From the NCBI RefSeq assembly GCF_003545875.1, contig NZ_QHCS01000001.1, forward strand, positions 1,251,501 to 1,315,500: a stretch of 64,000 nt of DNA. The letters run 5' to 3'. The stretch comes from Leptospira stimsonii (GTDB lineage Bacteria; Spirochaetota; Leptospiria; Leptospirales; Leptospiraceae). Numbering within the stretch: position 1 is the first letter of the stretch; each line of letters starts with the position of its first letter. Below the pieces are notes generated by a model, which saw only the letters and a program-made list of their open reading frames with translations, was not told the DNA's origin and searched no databases. Shown one piece after another: positions 18,361 to 29,253 of this stretch. A program made the position numbers and the translations under genes.

Positions 18361-19572
18361 TTAGATTCTTTCTATGATCGTTGCGATGCCCATTCCGCCG
18401 CCGATACAGAGAGTCATAAGCGCATAACGTTGTTGTCTTCTTTCAAGTTCGTCTAACGCAGTTCCTAGGAGAATCGCTCCGGTTGCACCGAGAGGGTGAC
18501 CCAGGGCAATTGCTCCTCCGTTTACGTTGATCTTTTCCGAAGGGATTCCGAGAGATTTTTGAGTGTAGAGAACCACTGAAGCGAACGCTTCGTTGATTTC
18601 CCAGAGATCAATATCGTCCGGCTTGAGACCGGCCATCGCGAGCGCTTTCTTAGATGCGGAGACCGGTCCTGTGAGCATGATTGTTGGATCTTCTCCGGTA
18701 GAAGCCATTGCTACGATGCGTGCGCGAGGTTTTAGTCCGTATTTTTTTACACCTTCATCCGAAGCTAGGAGAACCGATGCGGCTCCGTCTACGATTCCTG
18801 AAGAATTTCCTAATGTATGAATGTGGTTGATTTTAGAAATTTCGGGATAGGATTTCAGGGCGATTGCGTCTAACTCTTTCTCGCCGATCGTTTTGAATAC
18901 CGGACCAAGGTCTGAGAGCCATTCAAAAGTGGATTCGATACGGGGATTTTCGTCGCTATCGACAATTGTGCCGTCTTCCGTTTTTACTGGAATGATCGAT
19001 TTTTTGAAATAACCGGATTTAATCGCATGGTCCGCTTTGATTTGAGAAGATTCCGCAAAACGATCCGCCTCTTCGCGAGAGATTCCGAACTTGGTCGCGA
19101 TAAGATCCGCAGAGATTCCCTGAGGGACTAAATTATAGTGTTTTTGAATATTAGGATTTCCGATATTGAAATCTCTTCCGTTTAAGTCCGCTCCCATTTT
19201 TACACGGGACATGGATTCTACTCCGCCGCCGAGTGCAATTTGCATAGAACCCGATTGAACGTGATTTGCGGCATTGTTTACTGCTTGCAGTCCGGAGCCG
19301 CAGAAGCGGTTTACCGTATATCCAGGAACCGAATTCGGCCAGAGCGCGGCCATTACCGCATAACGTGCAATACATGCCGCTTGATCGTCAACTTGAGATA
19401 CACATCCCATTACTACTTCTTCAACGATTTCCGGTTTAATCCCGTTTCTTTCTTGGATTGCATTTAAGGTCGCGGCGGAAAGTTCTTGAGGGTGAATGGA
19501 AGCAAGAGTTCCTCTTTTTTTCCCTTTCCCTCTTGGAGTTCGAACTGCATCGATTACATAGGCGTTTGACAT
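18361..19572 (-). CDS. Acetyl-CoA acyltransferase (thiolase)
   Basis: 403 residues from the ATG at 19572, which is preceded by ACGAGG. All thiolase motifs are present: nucleophile Cys91 in NRFCGSGLQAVNNAA, NEAFA for the oxyanion hole, GGAIALGHPLGATGA with the catalytic His, and the second Cys in TLCIGGGMG. It either degrades 3-ketoacyl-CoA (FadA type) or condenses acetyl-CoA. No other fatty-acid gene is adjacent. Leptospira grow on long-chain fatty acids by beta-oxidation, so a FadA role is likely. Confidence 0.93.
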   Translation of the reverse strand: MSNAYVIDAVRTPRGKGKKRGTLASIHPQELSAATLNAIQERNGIKPEIVEEVVMGCVSQVDDQAACIARYAVMAALWPNSVPGYTVNRFCGSGLQAVNNAANHVQSGSMQIALGGGVESMSRVKMGADLNGRDFNIGNPNIQKHYNLVPQGISADLIATKFGISREEADRFAESSQIKADHAIKSGYFKKSIIPVKTEDGTIVDSDENPRIESTFEWLSDLGPVFKTIGEKELDAIALKSYPEISKINHIHTLGNSSGIVDGAASVLLASDEGVKKYGLKPRARIVAMASTGEDPTIMLTGPVSASKKALAMAGLKPDDIDLWEINEAFASVVLYTQKSLGIPSEKINVNGGAIALGHPLGATGAILLGTALDELERRQQRYALMTLCIGGGMGIATIIERI

Positions 19573-20082
19573 TTTTTTACCTCGTTGTGAATTCAATCCT
19601 TCTTGGTTGAATTGAACAACTGTTTAGTGAATTTAAGTGTTCCGGTTTCTATTTTGGGAACCGGGGGGAGTTTGCAATTCTTTTTGCGCGGGAACTCTTG
19701 CAGGAGGAGGAAGTTTGGGCCGCACCCTCTCTCGCGGATTTGTGCGTAATGAACGCCATTCGGATTTAAGCGCGAGGAGGGTCGGGCTTGCTACGGGCTC
19801 GCGGGAGTTCCCGCTCGGTCCTCTGCTCCGCATCCCTGCGGCGGCCTTGTTGTTAAACGGGGAGCCGCGCTCTTTTATGAAAAGGATTATTTCCGTTTGC
19901 TTCACTCAAAAAGAATGGGTAAGCCAGGTTTACAAAGAGAAAGAATTTTTGTGAGCTCTCCATTGGCAATGGGAGGAACGAGTGTGTTAATGCGAATACA
20001 TCGATAATCTGAATTCTATGTTTAACAACTTAATGAAATTCGAAAATTAAAAAAGAGAAAGGATCTGAATGTTTGCTTTGGG
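19573..20082. other. Intergenic region, GC-rich, with two repeat words
   Basis: About 510 bases with no convincing gene. It contains the 10-mer GCGGGAACTC at 19688-19697 and the palindrome GCGGGAGTTCCCGC at 19801-19814, plus a local GC-rich block (about 19730-19870) unlike the surroundings. The thiolase promoter must lie near 19580-19640. Confidence 0.5.
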
Positions 20083-20577
20083 TCAAGAAGATGAAATCAC
20101 ACTTCCTTCATAGAGAATTCTCCTAATAACCTTATCTTTAAGGTCAATGGACCAGATGAATGATTCGAACTTGGAGGGGAAGAAATTTTGAAGAATCTTT
20201 GCATTACGTTTCGTTCTATCTGATAAAAAAATTTGTATAAGGATACAATATAAGAAACATCTTGAGATTCCATGAGAAGACGCTAATACACTCAGCATCG
20301 CCCATTCTTCTGGAAAAATTCTGGAATTTACTTTTATTAAAGATTTTCCGGCCTTTTGATACTTTATTGTTAATGCTTTTTGAGAGAATCTCTTATTTTC
20401 TTTTAATCGCCGGCCGTACTGGCGTAATAAAAAATTGATATTCTTCCCAATACTTCGTCTTTCTGCGTTTGGTAATCTTTTCATTAAGTCCAAAGGAATC
20501 AAAAAGCTACACGTAATTTTGGGTCCTTTGAGTGAGGAGCAAATTACGCTCTTATCTATACTATTAATTTCCCGCAC
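20083..20577 (-). CDS. DUF1564 family protein
   Basis: About 164 residues from a GTG at 20577 (a TTG at 20598 is also in frame). It shows the DUF1564 pattern: SFLIPLDLMKRLP, an NFLLRQYGRRLKENKRF stretch, LTIKYQKAGKSLIKVNSRIFPEEWAMLSVLASSHGISRCFLYCILI. I know this family mainly from Leptospira genomes, where it is multicopy and of unknown function; the central part resembles a ribbon-helix-helix or ArsR-like DNA-binding layout, but this is a guess. A second member is at 62066-62578. Confidence 0.75.
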   Translation of the reverse strand: MREINSIDKSVICSSLKGPKITCSFLIPLDLMKRLPNAERRSIGKNINFLLRQYGRRLKENKRFSQKALTIKYQKAGKSLIKVNSRIFPEEWAMLSVLASSHGISRCFLYCILIQIFLSDRTKRNAKILQNFFPSKFESFIWSIDLKDKVIRRILYEGSVISSS

Positions 20578-20721
20578 ATTTAATTCGGTTCCCCGCAAGT
20601 TGAGAGCGTGTTCCGAATTTAATTTTTTTTTTCTAAAAGTTTGTTTTTTTCGAAGTTTTCTTTTCTAAAATAGATTTTGCTTTTAATAAGGAAAAATACG
20701 GAGTTCCCGCAAAATTCTCTC

Positions 20722-21705
20722 TTACTGAAAAATTTCCTCCAAGACTTTAAAATACCAACACGAACCATTCCAGTTCTCAAGAAAACCATTATGACCTCCG
20801 AAATTTTGAATCGAAATTCGAACATTTCGATTCGGGTGAAGTGCGAGAAAACTCTCCCCACGAATGATTGGATCGTCTTTCGAAGTGACTATTGTTGTCG
20901 GAGTCAAAATTTCAGAGAGTTCCCGCTCCCCCAATGTGTAAGTTCCAAAGTAATGATCCAAATCGCGAAAATCGTCCGAAGATTCGATCAATTTTTCCGT
21001 CATCTTCATCACCGAACGCTCCTTAAGAATCTCTTTATAAGGAACGATTGTCGGAAAATGATGCTGTTTCTTTTCAATGGATTCCTTCCATTTCTTAAGA
21101 AAATAGCGACCGATGATAAGTTTCTTATCCATTAGAATCGTTGCATCTTTTGGATGAATCGCTGGAGAAATCGCAATACAATGTTTCAATTGATTCAGCT
21201 TTTTCTCAGAATGAGAATGAACTCTTGCAATTCTCAGAGTGAAATTTCCACCTAAGGAAAATCCTATAATAAAAACAGGAACATTCTTTTCTGCAAGAAA
21301 GCTGGCTTTTCTCACCGCCTCATAGGTCTCTTCGATTAGGCTCCCATTGAAGGGGGCCGGATTGAGATGGTGCGTATCCCCATGATCCCTATAATTGAGG
21401 CGAAAGATGTCGTATCCTTGCTCATAAAAGCGATGCGAAGTTCTCAGAATATAAGTTGATTTAATGCTCCCTTCCCAACCATGAAGAAGAATTAGGAGTC
21501 CCTTCGTTTTTTGCTTCTTCTGTTTGCTAAATGAACTTTCTAATTTCACTCCTTTGCCTACATCCAGGATCATCCTCTGCGCATTTTTTAAGAAGGGCAT
21601 TTCCTTCGGTAAATTCCAAGCTAAAGATGCAAGTGCGGTTTGAATAAAAGGATATTTTAGGAGTCCCTTCGGATCGAATTTTGGAGTCTTTAGGTTTTGC
21701 AACAT
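20722..21705 (-). CDS. YheT-like alpha/beta-fold hydrolase
   Basis: 327 residues. The order of motifs is that of the YheT/ABHD1-3 family: LLILLHGWEGSIKSTYI (oxyanion turn), FRLNYRDHGDTHHLN, the nucleophile elbow FIIGFSLGGN with the serine, the acid near TSKDDPII and the histidine in NFGGHNGF. Likely an esterase acting on lipids; no signal peptide. The repeated 10-mer GAGTTCCCGC lies inside this coding region at 20917-20926. Confidence 0.88.
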   Translation of the reverse strand: MLQNLKTPKFDPKGLLKYPFIQTALASLAWNLPKEMPFLKNAQRMILDVGKGVKLESSFSKQKKQKTKGLLILLHGWEGSIKSTYILRTSHRFYEQGYDIFRLNYRDHGDTHHLNPAPFNGSLIEETYEAVRKASFLAEKNVPVFIIGFSLGGNFTLRIARVHSHSEKKLNQLKHCIAISPAIHPKDATILMDKKLIIGRYFLKKWKESIEKKQHHFPTIVPYKEILKERSVMKMTEKLIESSDDFRDLDHYFGTYTLGERELSEILTPTTIVTSKDDPIIRGESFLALHPNRNVRISIQNFGGHNGFLENWNGSCWYFKVLEEIFQ

Positions 21706-21907
21706 ACGAACATTTGTTAATTTGGAATGATTTGGAAAAGTCTTTTTAAATCATAAAAATCGATTATTCATTCCAAAAGAATTCTTTAGGAATTATAACT
21801 TGATCTCGAAATCGAAAATTCAAACCGAAAAAAACTGGCTTTTAGAACTCTCTAAAAAAAAGATACTGAGTCCAGATAATTTCTAATATTCGGAGCACAA
21901 CAACAAA

Positions 21908-22633
21908 GTGAAGAATCTACTCGTGCATTTGTTTTCTTTTCAGATCCATTCCAAAATTGGATTCTTAATTCTTATTTTTTTTCTTTCTTGCAAAAGTTTC
22001 GTTCTGAATGGTGTGAGAGGCGGAGCTTTTACTACTTCTCCTAACGGAACCCAAAAGGATTCAAAAGTTTTAGAAATTTCTTGTAAGCCAATTCTCAAGC
22101 AAACGCAGTGGTATCTCCTTTTTGGTTCCTTTCCGATAAATCGTGTGAACTCCTCGGAAATTCTTCCTGATACGAATGAAAATTATCGAGTAACGATCAA
22201 AACCACTTGGATGGACGGTCTCCTGAGCGTTCTTCTTGGAATTGCCGCTTCCGTGACTCGAAAAACTATCGAAGTGGAAAGTTGTGATGGCGGAGAAATT
22301 GCGTCTCTTAAGAATTCTCCGGTTCCAATGGACAAAATGGAAACCAAGGCGGAAAATCCAAAATGGAAAGAAGAATTCTTAAGACAGAACGAAAAACAAT
22401 GGAAGGATGAAGTTCAAGAACGTTTCTTCTCCGAGAAAGAGGAAGAAGTGGAATCTATCTGGAAAAAAGAAATGAGAAATTCTAAAAATCTTTCCGTTCT
22501 CTTTCTGAAATCCGGCGAGATTGTAAAAGGAAAAGTGACCCGGATCGATGGTGAGGGTGTTAAGCTCTTCTTCAAAGGTCAGGAGAAGACGTTTAAGCGC
22601 GCCGATGTCCTAAAAGTCCGCTTTCAAGATTAA
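21908..22633 (+). CDS. Lipoprotein with Bor-like domain
   Basis: 241 residues with a GTG start and GGAGC ten bases upstream. The N terminus is a signal peptide (FLILIFFLSCKSF) with a loose lipobox ending at Cys28. The next part, WYLLFGSFPINRVNSSEIL ... TTWMDGLLSVLLGIAASVTRKTIEVESCD, resembles the Bor/Iss lipoprotein domain in layout. A charged helical linker follows, and the last 50 residues (LSVLFLKSGEIVKGKVTRIDGEGVKLFFKGQEKTF) look like a small beta-barrel. Forms a likely operon with the next lipoprotein gene (14 bases apart). Confidence 0.65.
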   Translation: MKNLLVHLFSFQIHSKIGFLILIFFLSCKSFVLNGVRGGAFTTSPNGTQKDSKVLEISCKPILKQTQWYLLFGSFPINRVNSSEILPDTNENYRVTIKTTWMDGLLSVLLGIAASVTRKTIEVESCDGGEIASLKNSPVPMDKMETKAENPKWKEEFLRQNEKQWKDEVQERFFSEKEEEVESIWKKEMRNSKNLSVLFLKSGEIVKGKVTRIDGEGVKLFFKGQEKTFKRADVLKVRFQD

Positions 22634-22647
22634 GGAGAATCATTTCT

Positions 22648-23334
22648 ATGTTTAATTTTCGGATTCTCGCGCTTCGATTTTTTTTCTCTCTCTCGATCTT
22701 GATTCATTCCGCTTGTTATCTGAATCCTTATTTTCGAGATCTTGTCTCCCAGGAAGACAAAAAAGAGTCTCCTCTGGCGCTCCTTTTACTTTTTGTAGGA
22801 GCTCCTATTATCAAGGGGGATGTTATCTTCTTTCCTCAAACGGGTCTTTCTTGGATGCGTTGCACACTTGGTCAAACTTTTGATCCTTCCACAAATACCT
22901 GTACGACAATCTCCGTCGCTCCCATCTATTGTTCTTCCTTGGATAATCAGTGCAATGGAAATCTTTTAGGCGGAGTTCTCTCTTCGGGGCCGGCCTTTGA
23001 TGCCTGCGCAGGTTTTAGTTCTTCCAATGCCACTGGATCTTGGAGAGTTCCCACGCACTTAGAGTTGAAGTCGATAGTTTCCTGTTCGAATGGGACGGAT
23101 CTAAAGAATTTCACGGACACTCAAACTTGCGGAACTGGTTTCGATGTCCCTACGATTCGTAAGGATTGGTTTCCAGGAACTCCCACAAATAATCCGATTG
23201 AATTTTGGTCTTCCACGAGCGATCCCTCGAACGCCACCTTTGCCTGGAAAGTGAACTTTAGCACAGGAGCGACGAATCTGACCGCTGGGAAGAATTCTTC
23301 TGGATACCTTCGTTGTGTCGCAGGCTCCCCTTAA
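22648..23334 (+). CDS. DUF1566 domain lipoprotein
   Basis: 228 residues; AAGGAG precedes the ATG. A signal peptide ends in a lipobox LIHSAC with the lipidated Cys at residue 23. The mature part has the DUF1566 (Lcl-like) pattern: TGLSWMRC, the WRVPTHLELKSIV core, then EFWSSTSDPSNATFAWKVNFSTG and YLRCV, with paired cysteines. Proteins of this type are surface or periplasmic and common in Leptospira; some relatives bind host matrix in other bacteria, but no such claim is made here. Confidence 0.85.
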   Translation: MFNFRILALRFFFSLSILIHSACYLNPYFRDLVSQEDKKESPLALLLLFVGAPIIKGDVIFFPQTGLSWMRCTLGQTFDPSTNTCTTISVAPIYCSSLDNQCNGNLLGGVLSSGPAFDACAGFSSSNATGSWRVPTHLELKSIVSCSNGTDLKNFTDTQTCGTGFDVPTIRKDWFPGTPTNNPIEFWSSTSDPSNATFAWKVNFSTGATNLTAGKNSSGYLRCVAGSP

Positions 23335-23403
23335 GAAGGCGGACTTTGCGGGAACTCTACACTTTTTCGGGTGAAATCCCCTCCTTAAGTGTATTTTTTC
23401 TTG

Positions 23404-23467
23404 ACAGGAAACAATTGAATCAAAAATTGTTTCCTGTATGGAAACAAAAAATACTGTACGTGTTTCC
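23404..23467 (+). promoter_or_regulatory. Double operator-like inverted repeat upstream of the RND pump gene
   Basis: Two palindromes of equal width sit in tandem: GGAAACA at 23407-23413 with TGTTTCC at 23428-23434, and GGAAACA at 23440-23446 with TGTTTCC at 23461-23467. Centres are 33 bases apart, about three helical turns. The first extends to perfect 13-base arms. A TTGACA box (23401-23406) overlaps the first. A TetR repressor is encoded just after the pump, so these are likely its operators. Confidence 0.65.
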
Positions 23468-23827
23468 GGGGTGGCAAACTCAAAAGACGTAAAAGCGAAG
23501 AGTTCCCGCAAAATTCTTCTCCTAGCCCTTCTTTTTCTCAACCTCTCACTCGTTTCCCAGATCAACGCTTTCCGCTTTCTTAAAAAAAACGAAAGAACAG
23601 GAAATGTTCCACACACAAACTCGGAAACGATTTTCGGCATAAGAACATCCTCTTCCGAGTATATTCGAAAAATTAAATATTCTAAAATACAAAAAATTCT
23701 CCGCTTAAAACAACACGCACTGGCTCAAATACTGAATACAAAAAAATTACCAAATGAAAGAAGAGGATCCGATCTAAAAGTATCCTCCGAATTGAAGTAT
23801 TCCGCTTCTGAAAGTCCTTTTTGTTAA
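23438..23827 (+). CDS. Short hypothetical protein, doubtful
   Basis: 129 codons with one hydrophobic segment (residues about 25-45, KILLLALLFLNLSLVSQINAF) that could be a signal peptide, then a basic tail with no recognised domain. It has no ribosome-binding site and its first codons overlap the second operator-like palindrome; the 10-mer repeat GAGTTCCCGC is inside it. It may be a real exported protein co-transcribed with the pump, or chance coding in a 5' leader. Confidence 0.35.
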   Translation: METKNTVRVSGVANSKDVKAKSSRKILLLALLFLNLSLVSQINAFRFLKKNERTGNVPHTNSETIFGIRTSSSEYIRKIKYSKIQKILRLKQHALAQILNTKKLPNERRGSDLKVSSELKYSASESPFC

Positions 23828-23873
23828 AATATTACTTTCAGAACTTATAAACTACCAATAGGAGTTCTATTCG

Positions 23874-26800
23874 ATGAACTTTGCAGCACTCTCTATCAAG
23901 AGACCCATTTTTATAACCTGTACCGTCTTGCTGATTCTTGTAGCTGGATATCTCTCATTGAACAAGTTGGGAGTGGACCTATTCCCTAACATCACGATTC
24001 CGGTCGTTACGGTAACTGTTCCATATCCGGGAGCGGCGCCTAACGAGATTGAGACGCTCATCGCAAAACCAGTGGAAGATGAATTGTCGACGATTTCCGG
24101 AGTCAAAAGGGTAAAGTCCATCTGTAACGAAGGAGTAGGGACGGTCGTTGTAGAATTTACTCTGGAAACGGACGTAAAGTATGCGGAACAACAAGTCCGA
24201 GATAAAGTTTCCAGCGTGAAACCGAAACTTCCCGATGACGCCAAAGAACCCGTCATTCGAAGAATCGATCCCGCTGATCAGCCGATTCTTATCATTGCCC
24301 TCAAAGCTGAACTTCCGGAAGCAGAACTTTATGATATAGCGAACGAAGAAATCAAACAAATTCTCTTAACAACCAAGGACGTAGGGAACGTAAACATCTA
24401 CGGAGGACGAAAGCGTGAGATTCACGTGGAATTGGATCGTCAGAAGCTGAAAGAGCATATGATTCCTGCTTCCGTTGTTTCTAATCGTCTCGCTTCGGGA
24501 GGAATGAACATTCCGGCCGGAAAGGTTAGTAAGACGGATAAGGAACTTGTTTATAGAACTATCAACGAATTTCATTCTCCGCAAGAAATCAGAGATACTC
24601 CGATTTCGCTTTTTGGAAACGAGGTTCCGGTAAGAATCGGCCAACTCGGAGAAGTAAAGGATACGGTGGAAGACGAAACTTCTCGTGCTTACTTTAACGG
24701 AAAGAAGGCGGTCTTTCTTCTCGTCTATAAACAATCCGGTTCTAACACCGTGGCCGTTGCACAAGCGGTTAAAAAGAAGGTTTCCGAAATTAACGTCGAT
24801 CTTGCAAAAAGAAACGGATCTCCGGAGCTTACGACCGCGAACGATTCTTCCATAACGATCGATAACAATATCTACGACGTAAAGGAAACGATCATCATCG
24901 GAATCATTCTCACGATCATTGTCGTATTATTGTTTTTAGGAAGCGTTCGTTCCACGTTGATCACCGGTTTGGCGCTTCCTAACTCTCTTCTCGGTGCCTT
25001 TATTCTTATGGCCATTGCTGGATTTACGGTGAACATCATGACTCTTCTCGCCTTGAGTCTTGCAGTCGGTCTCCTCATCGATGATGCGATCGTAGTGCGT
25101 GAGAATATTTTCAGACACAGGGAGATGGGAAAGACCGCGAGAGAAGCTTCCATCGAAGGGACCAAGGAAGTGACGCTCGCAGTAGTCGCGACTACGATGA
25201 CAGTGATTGCGGTTTTTATGCCGATCGCGTTCATAAGCGGTGTCGTTGGTCAGTTCTTGAGGGAATTCGGTCTCACGGTTTGTTTTGCGCTTCTTATTTC
25301 TCTCTATGATGCGCTGACGATCGCTCCGATGTTGTCCGCGTATTTCGGCGGAAAGATCGGCAACCACGGACATTCTTCTTCTCCTTCGCATACGATTCCC
25401 GATTTATCGACTCAAGTAGAGAAAGGAAAAAAGAAGGGCAAGAATAGTATTGCGACTACGACTTTGGAGGAAATCGCCTATTCCAAAATCCGCACTCAGA
25501 ACAAGATCAGCAAAGGATGGATCGTAAGAATTTTTTCTCCGATTCTAACCCTTCTTGGAAAACTGGAAACTGGACTCGATTCTATTTTAAGTATCTTTAA
25601 TGTGTTTCAGTCCTGGCTTGAGGATCGTTATGCTTCCGTCCTTAGATTCACCCTTAGAAGGCCGATGTTGATTTTATCCGGGGCGGTTTTGATATTCATA
25701 GTCAGTTTGGGGTTAACGAAATTCATTCCAAAGACGTTTCTTCCCGCTCAGGATGAAGGAAAATTCTCCGTAACTCTGGACATGCCTCCGGGAACTTCAG
25801 TCGCAAAGATGGCGCAGGTAGCGCAGGAAGTGGATCAAAAGATCCGTTCTTACAAAGAGATCAAACTCGTAGCGATGTTTAATACCAATCGAAACACGAA
25901 TATGTTCGTAGAGATGGTTCCTTCCAAACAACGGAAGATGAACACGACGCAGTTTAAAGAATTTCTTCGCAAAGAATTGAGCGTTTTCTCTTACGCGAAT
26001 CCGATCGTCAAAGACATAGACAACGTGGGAGGAGGACAACGACCTTTTACTCTGATCGTCAGCGGACAAAAAGGGGAAGTCGTGGAAGATTATGCGAAGA
26101 AGCTTTTTACGCGCCTTCAAAAATCTCCCGCGCTTCTGGACGTAGATACGAGTTATCGTGCGGGCGCTCCCGAGTTTCGAGTGATACCCGATCGTCAGAT
26201 GGAAGTTCTTCTCGGCGTTCCTGGAACCGTGATCGGAACCGAACTTCGAACTCTTGTGGAAGGAACGACTCCAGCGGTTTACAGAGAGAACGGAGTGGAA
26301 TACGATATTCGTGTTCGTTTGAAGGAAGGTCAAAGAGACCTCAAAGAAAACTTTTATAGTTCCTTCGTTCCGAATTTTAACAATCGACTGATTCCGATTC
26401 AGAATGTCGCGAAGGCGGAGGAAACGACCGGACTCGCTACGATCAACCGTCTCAATCGAAACAAATCCGTTGAAATCTACGCCGATGTAAATCCGCAAGG
26501 TCCGGGAATGGGAGGAGCAATGGAAGAAGTCGCAAAGATCACCCAAACCGAACTTCCTCTTCCTGCGGGAGTTAAGATCGGTTATACGGGACAAGCGGAG
26601 AGTTTTAAGGAGATGGGTACCTCGATGGCGATTGCGATGGGCCTTGGAGTTCTCTTTATCTATATGGTTCTCGCTTCTCTTTATGAAAGTTTTATCACCC
26701 CGATTGCGATCATGCTCGTATTGCCTCTCGCTCTTTGCGGCGCCTTTATCGCGTTATTCCTGACTCAGAAATCTCTGGACATCTTTTCGATGATCGGGCT

Positions 26801-27143
26801 CATCATGTTGATCGGCGTGGCTACGAAGAATTCGATTCTTCTCGTAGACTTCACCAATCAGCTCCTTCAAAAGGGGATGGATATGAAGGAGGCGATCGTG
26901 GAAGCCGGAAGAGAAAGACTAAGACCGATTCTTATGACCTCGTTCGCGTTAGTCGCGGGTATGCTTCCGATCGCGATCGGACTCAACGAAGCTTCTCGTC
27001 AGAGAACGAGTATGGGTGTTGCGATCATTGGAGGTTTGATCTCCTCTACGATTCTTACTCTGGTGGTGGTTCCGGCGGCTTTTTCTTACATTGAGAAGTT
27101 GAACCAATTCGTGAGAAGGAATTCTCCGAATCCGGACGTATAA
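23874..27143 (+). CDS. RND efflux transporter permease (AcrB/MexB superfamily)
   Basis: 1089 residues. A first membrane helix (KRPIFITCTVLLILVAGYLSL) is followed by a large periplasmic loop, a block of helices (about residues 340-500), a second periplasmic loop and a second block (about 900-1075): the twelve-helix RND plan. Motif D is seen in LAVGLLIDDAIVVREN, with the two proton-relay Asp, and GRERLRPILMTS is the matching element in the second half. TAGGAG precedes the ATG. No membrane-fusion or outer-membrane partner gene is in the window. The cytoplasmic loop (residues about 500-560) is unusually long and charged. Confidence 0.95.
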   Translation: MNFAALSIKRPIFITCTVLLILVAGYLSLNKLGVDLFPNITIPVVTVTVPYPGAAPNEIETLIAKPVEDELSTISGVKRVKSICNEGVGTVVVEFTLETDVKYAEQQVRDKVSSVKPKLPDDAKEPVIRRIDPADQPILIIALKAELPEAELYDIANEEIKQILLTTKDVGNVNIYGGRKREIHVELDRQKLKEHMIPASVVSNRLASGGMNIPAGKVSKTDKELVYRTINEFHSPQEIRDTPISLFGNEVPVRIGQLGEVKDTVEDETSRAYFNGKKAVFLLVYKQSGSNTVAVAQAVKKKVSEINVDLAKRNGSPELTTANDSSITIDNNIYDVKETIIIGIILTIIVVLLFLGSVRSTLITGLALPNSLLGAFILMAIAGFTVNIMTLLALSLAVGLLIDDAIVVRENIFRHREMGKTAREASIEGTKEVTLAVVATTMTVIAVFMPIAFISGVVGQFLREFGLTVCFALLISLYDALTIAPMLSAYFGGKIGNHGHSSSPSHTIPDLSTQVEKGKKKGKNSIATTTLEEIAYSKIRTQNKISKGWIVRIFSPILTLLGKLETGLDSILSIFNVFQSWLEDRYASVLRFTLRRPMLILSGAVLIFIVSLGLTKFIPKTFLPAQDEGKFSVTLDMPPGTSVAKMAQVAQEVDQKIRSYKEIKLVAMFNTNRNTNMFVEMVPSKQRKMNTTQFKEFLRKELSVFSYANPIVKDIDNVGGGQRPFTLIVSGQKGEVVEDYAKKLFTRLQKSPALLDVDTSYRAGAPEFRVIPDRQMEVLLGVPGTVIGTELRTLVEGTTPAVYRENGVEYDIRVRLKEGQRDLKENFYSSFVPNFNNRLIPIQNVAKAEETTGLATINRLNRNKSVEIYADVNPQGPGMGGAMEEVAKITQTELPLPAGVKIGYTGQAESFKEMGTSMAIAMGLGVLFIYMVLASLYESFITPIAIMLVLPLALCGAFIALFLTQKSLDIFSMIGLIMLIGVATKNSILLVDFTNQLLQKGMDMKEAIVEAGRERLRPILMTSFALVAGMLPIAIGLNEASRQRTSMGVAIIGGLISSTILTLVVVPAAFSYIEKLNQFVRRNSPNPDV

Positions 27144-27153
27144 GAATGAAACG

Positions 27154-27204
27154 CGAGAATTCAGGACATACATTTACAAAAGTGATCTCGTCCTTGAATT
27201 CTCG
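27154..27204. terminator. Long hairpin between pump and tetR genes
   Basis: Arms CGAGAATTCAGGAC (27154-27167) and GTCCTTGAATTCTCG (27190-27204), with one bulge, flank a 22-base loop. It may attenuate read-through or act as an operator for the downstream regulator. Confidence 0.55.
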
Positions 27205-27264
27205 GTTGCACTTTTGAAAGTTTAGAATATAAAAAAGAGTTTCAAATTGCGGAAGTCAGGAACA

Positions 27265-27879
27265 ATGAGTGAGATGGAGCAGGACGAAGTAAAACTCCGA
27301 ATTATGGAGAAGGCTCTTGAGCTTTTTCTAAAATACGGCTATTCTAAGACGCGGATGGAGGAAATTGCGAGGGTTCTCAAGATCTCCAGAAAAACTCTCT
27401 ACAAACATTTCGAAAATAAAAATCATCTCTTATTCGAAATTCTCAGCGCCAAACACAAAAGAATGAGTAAGAAAATGATGGAGATCAGCGAAGACGAATC
27501 TCTTTCCGTTCATGAAAAGGTGAAGGCGATCAACGAATTCAAGGTCAGCCAGTTCCCCGCAGGCGCAAACGAATTCATTTTGGAAATCAGAGACCAGGCT
27601 CCCGATCACTACGCTTACATTCGAGAAGTAAGAACGGAATCCATCTCCAAATCGATTCAGGCCCTTATCAGACAAGGAATCGAAAAGGGTGAGATTCGAA
27701 GCGACGTGAATACGACGATCTTCGCAGCTTTGATCAATTCTGCGATAGAGATGACGGCAACTCCGGAACTACTTCTCAACTCACCGTACTCTATGGTTCA
27801 ATTACAACAGGAAATCCATCATATCCTTTTTTATGGAATCATGAATCCCGTCGCCGAACCGGTCAAGATCGCAAAGTAA
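27265..27879 (+). CDS. TetR/AcrR family transcriptional regulator
   Basis: 204 residues from the ATG at 27265 (an in-frame TTG at 27247 is less likely). The N-terminal helix-turn-helix is typical: IMEKALELFLKYGYSKTRMEEIARVLKISRKTLYKHFENKNHLLFEIL. The C-terminal ligand domain is helical, with INSAIEMTATPELL near the end. Its position after the RND gene suggests it represses that operon, by binding the paired palindromes at 23404-23467. Confidence 0.92.
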   Translation: MSEMEQDEVKLRIMEKALELFLKYGYSKTRMEEIARVLKISRKTLYKHFENKNHLLFEILSAKHKRMSKKMMEISEDESLSVHEKVKAINEFKVSQFPAGANEFILEIRDQAPDHYAYIREVRTESISKSIQALIRQGIEKGEIRSDVNTTIFAALINSAIEMTATPELLLNSPYSMVQLQQEIHHILFYGIMNPVAEPVKIAK

Positions 27880-27884
27880 GAATA

Positions 27885-29192
<1,308 letters not shown>

Positions 29193-29253
29193 TGTTTTCT
29201 CCTTTTACCGGCCGGATCCAGGAGTGGGTTTTCGAAAGAGAATTATCCGAAAA

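Noticed and set aside
19637..19954. 105-codon frame in the GC-rich gap
   Set aside because: It runs through two repeat words and a palindrome, with no ribosome site and no domain.
23438..23827. Coding gene downstream of the operator, proposed as part of the efflux system
   Set aside because: It has a signal-like segment, but no ribosome site, no family, and contains a dispersed repeat word; kept only as a doubtful feature, not as an adaptor protein.
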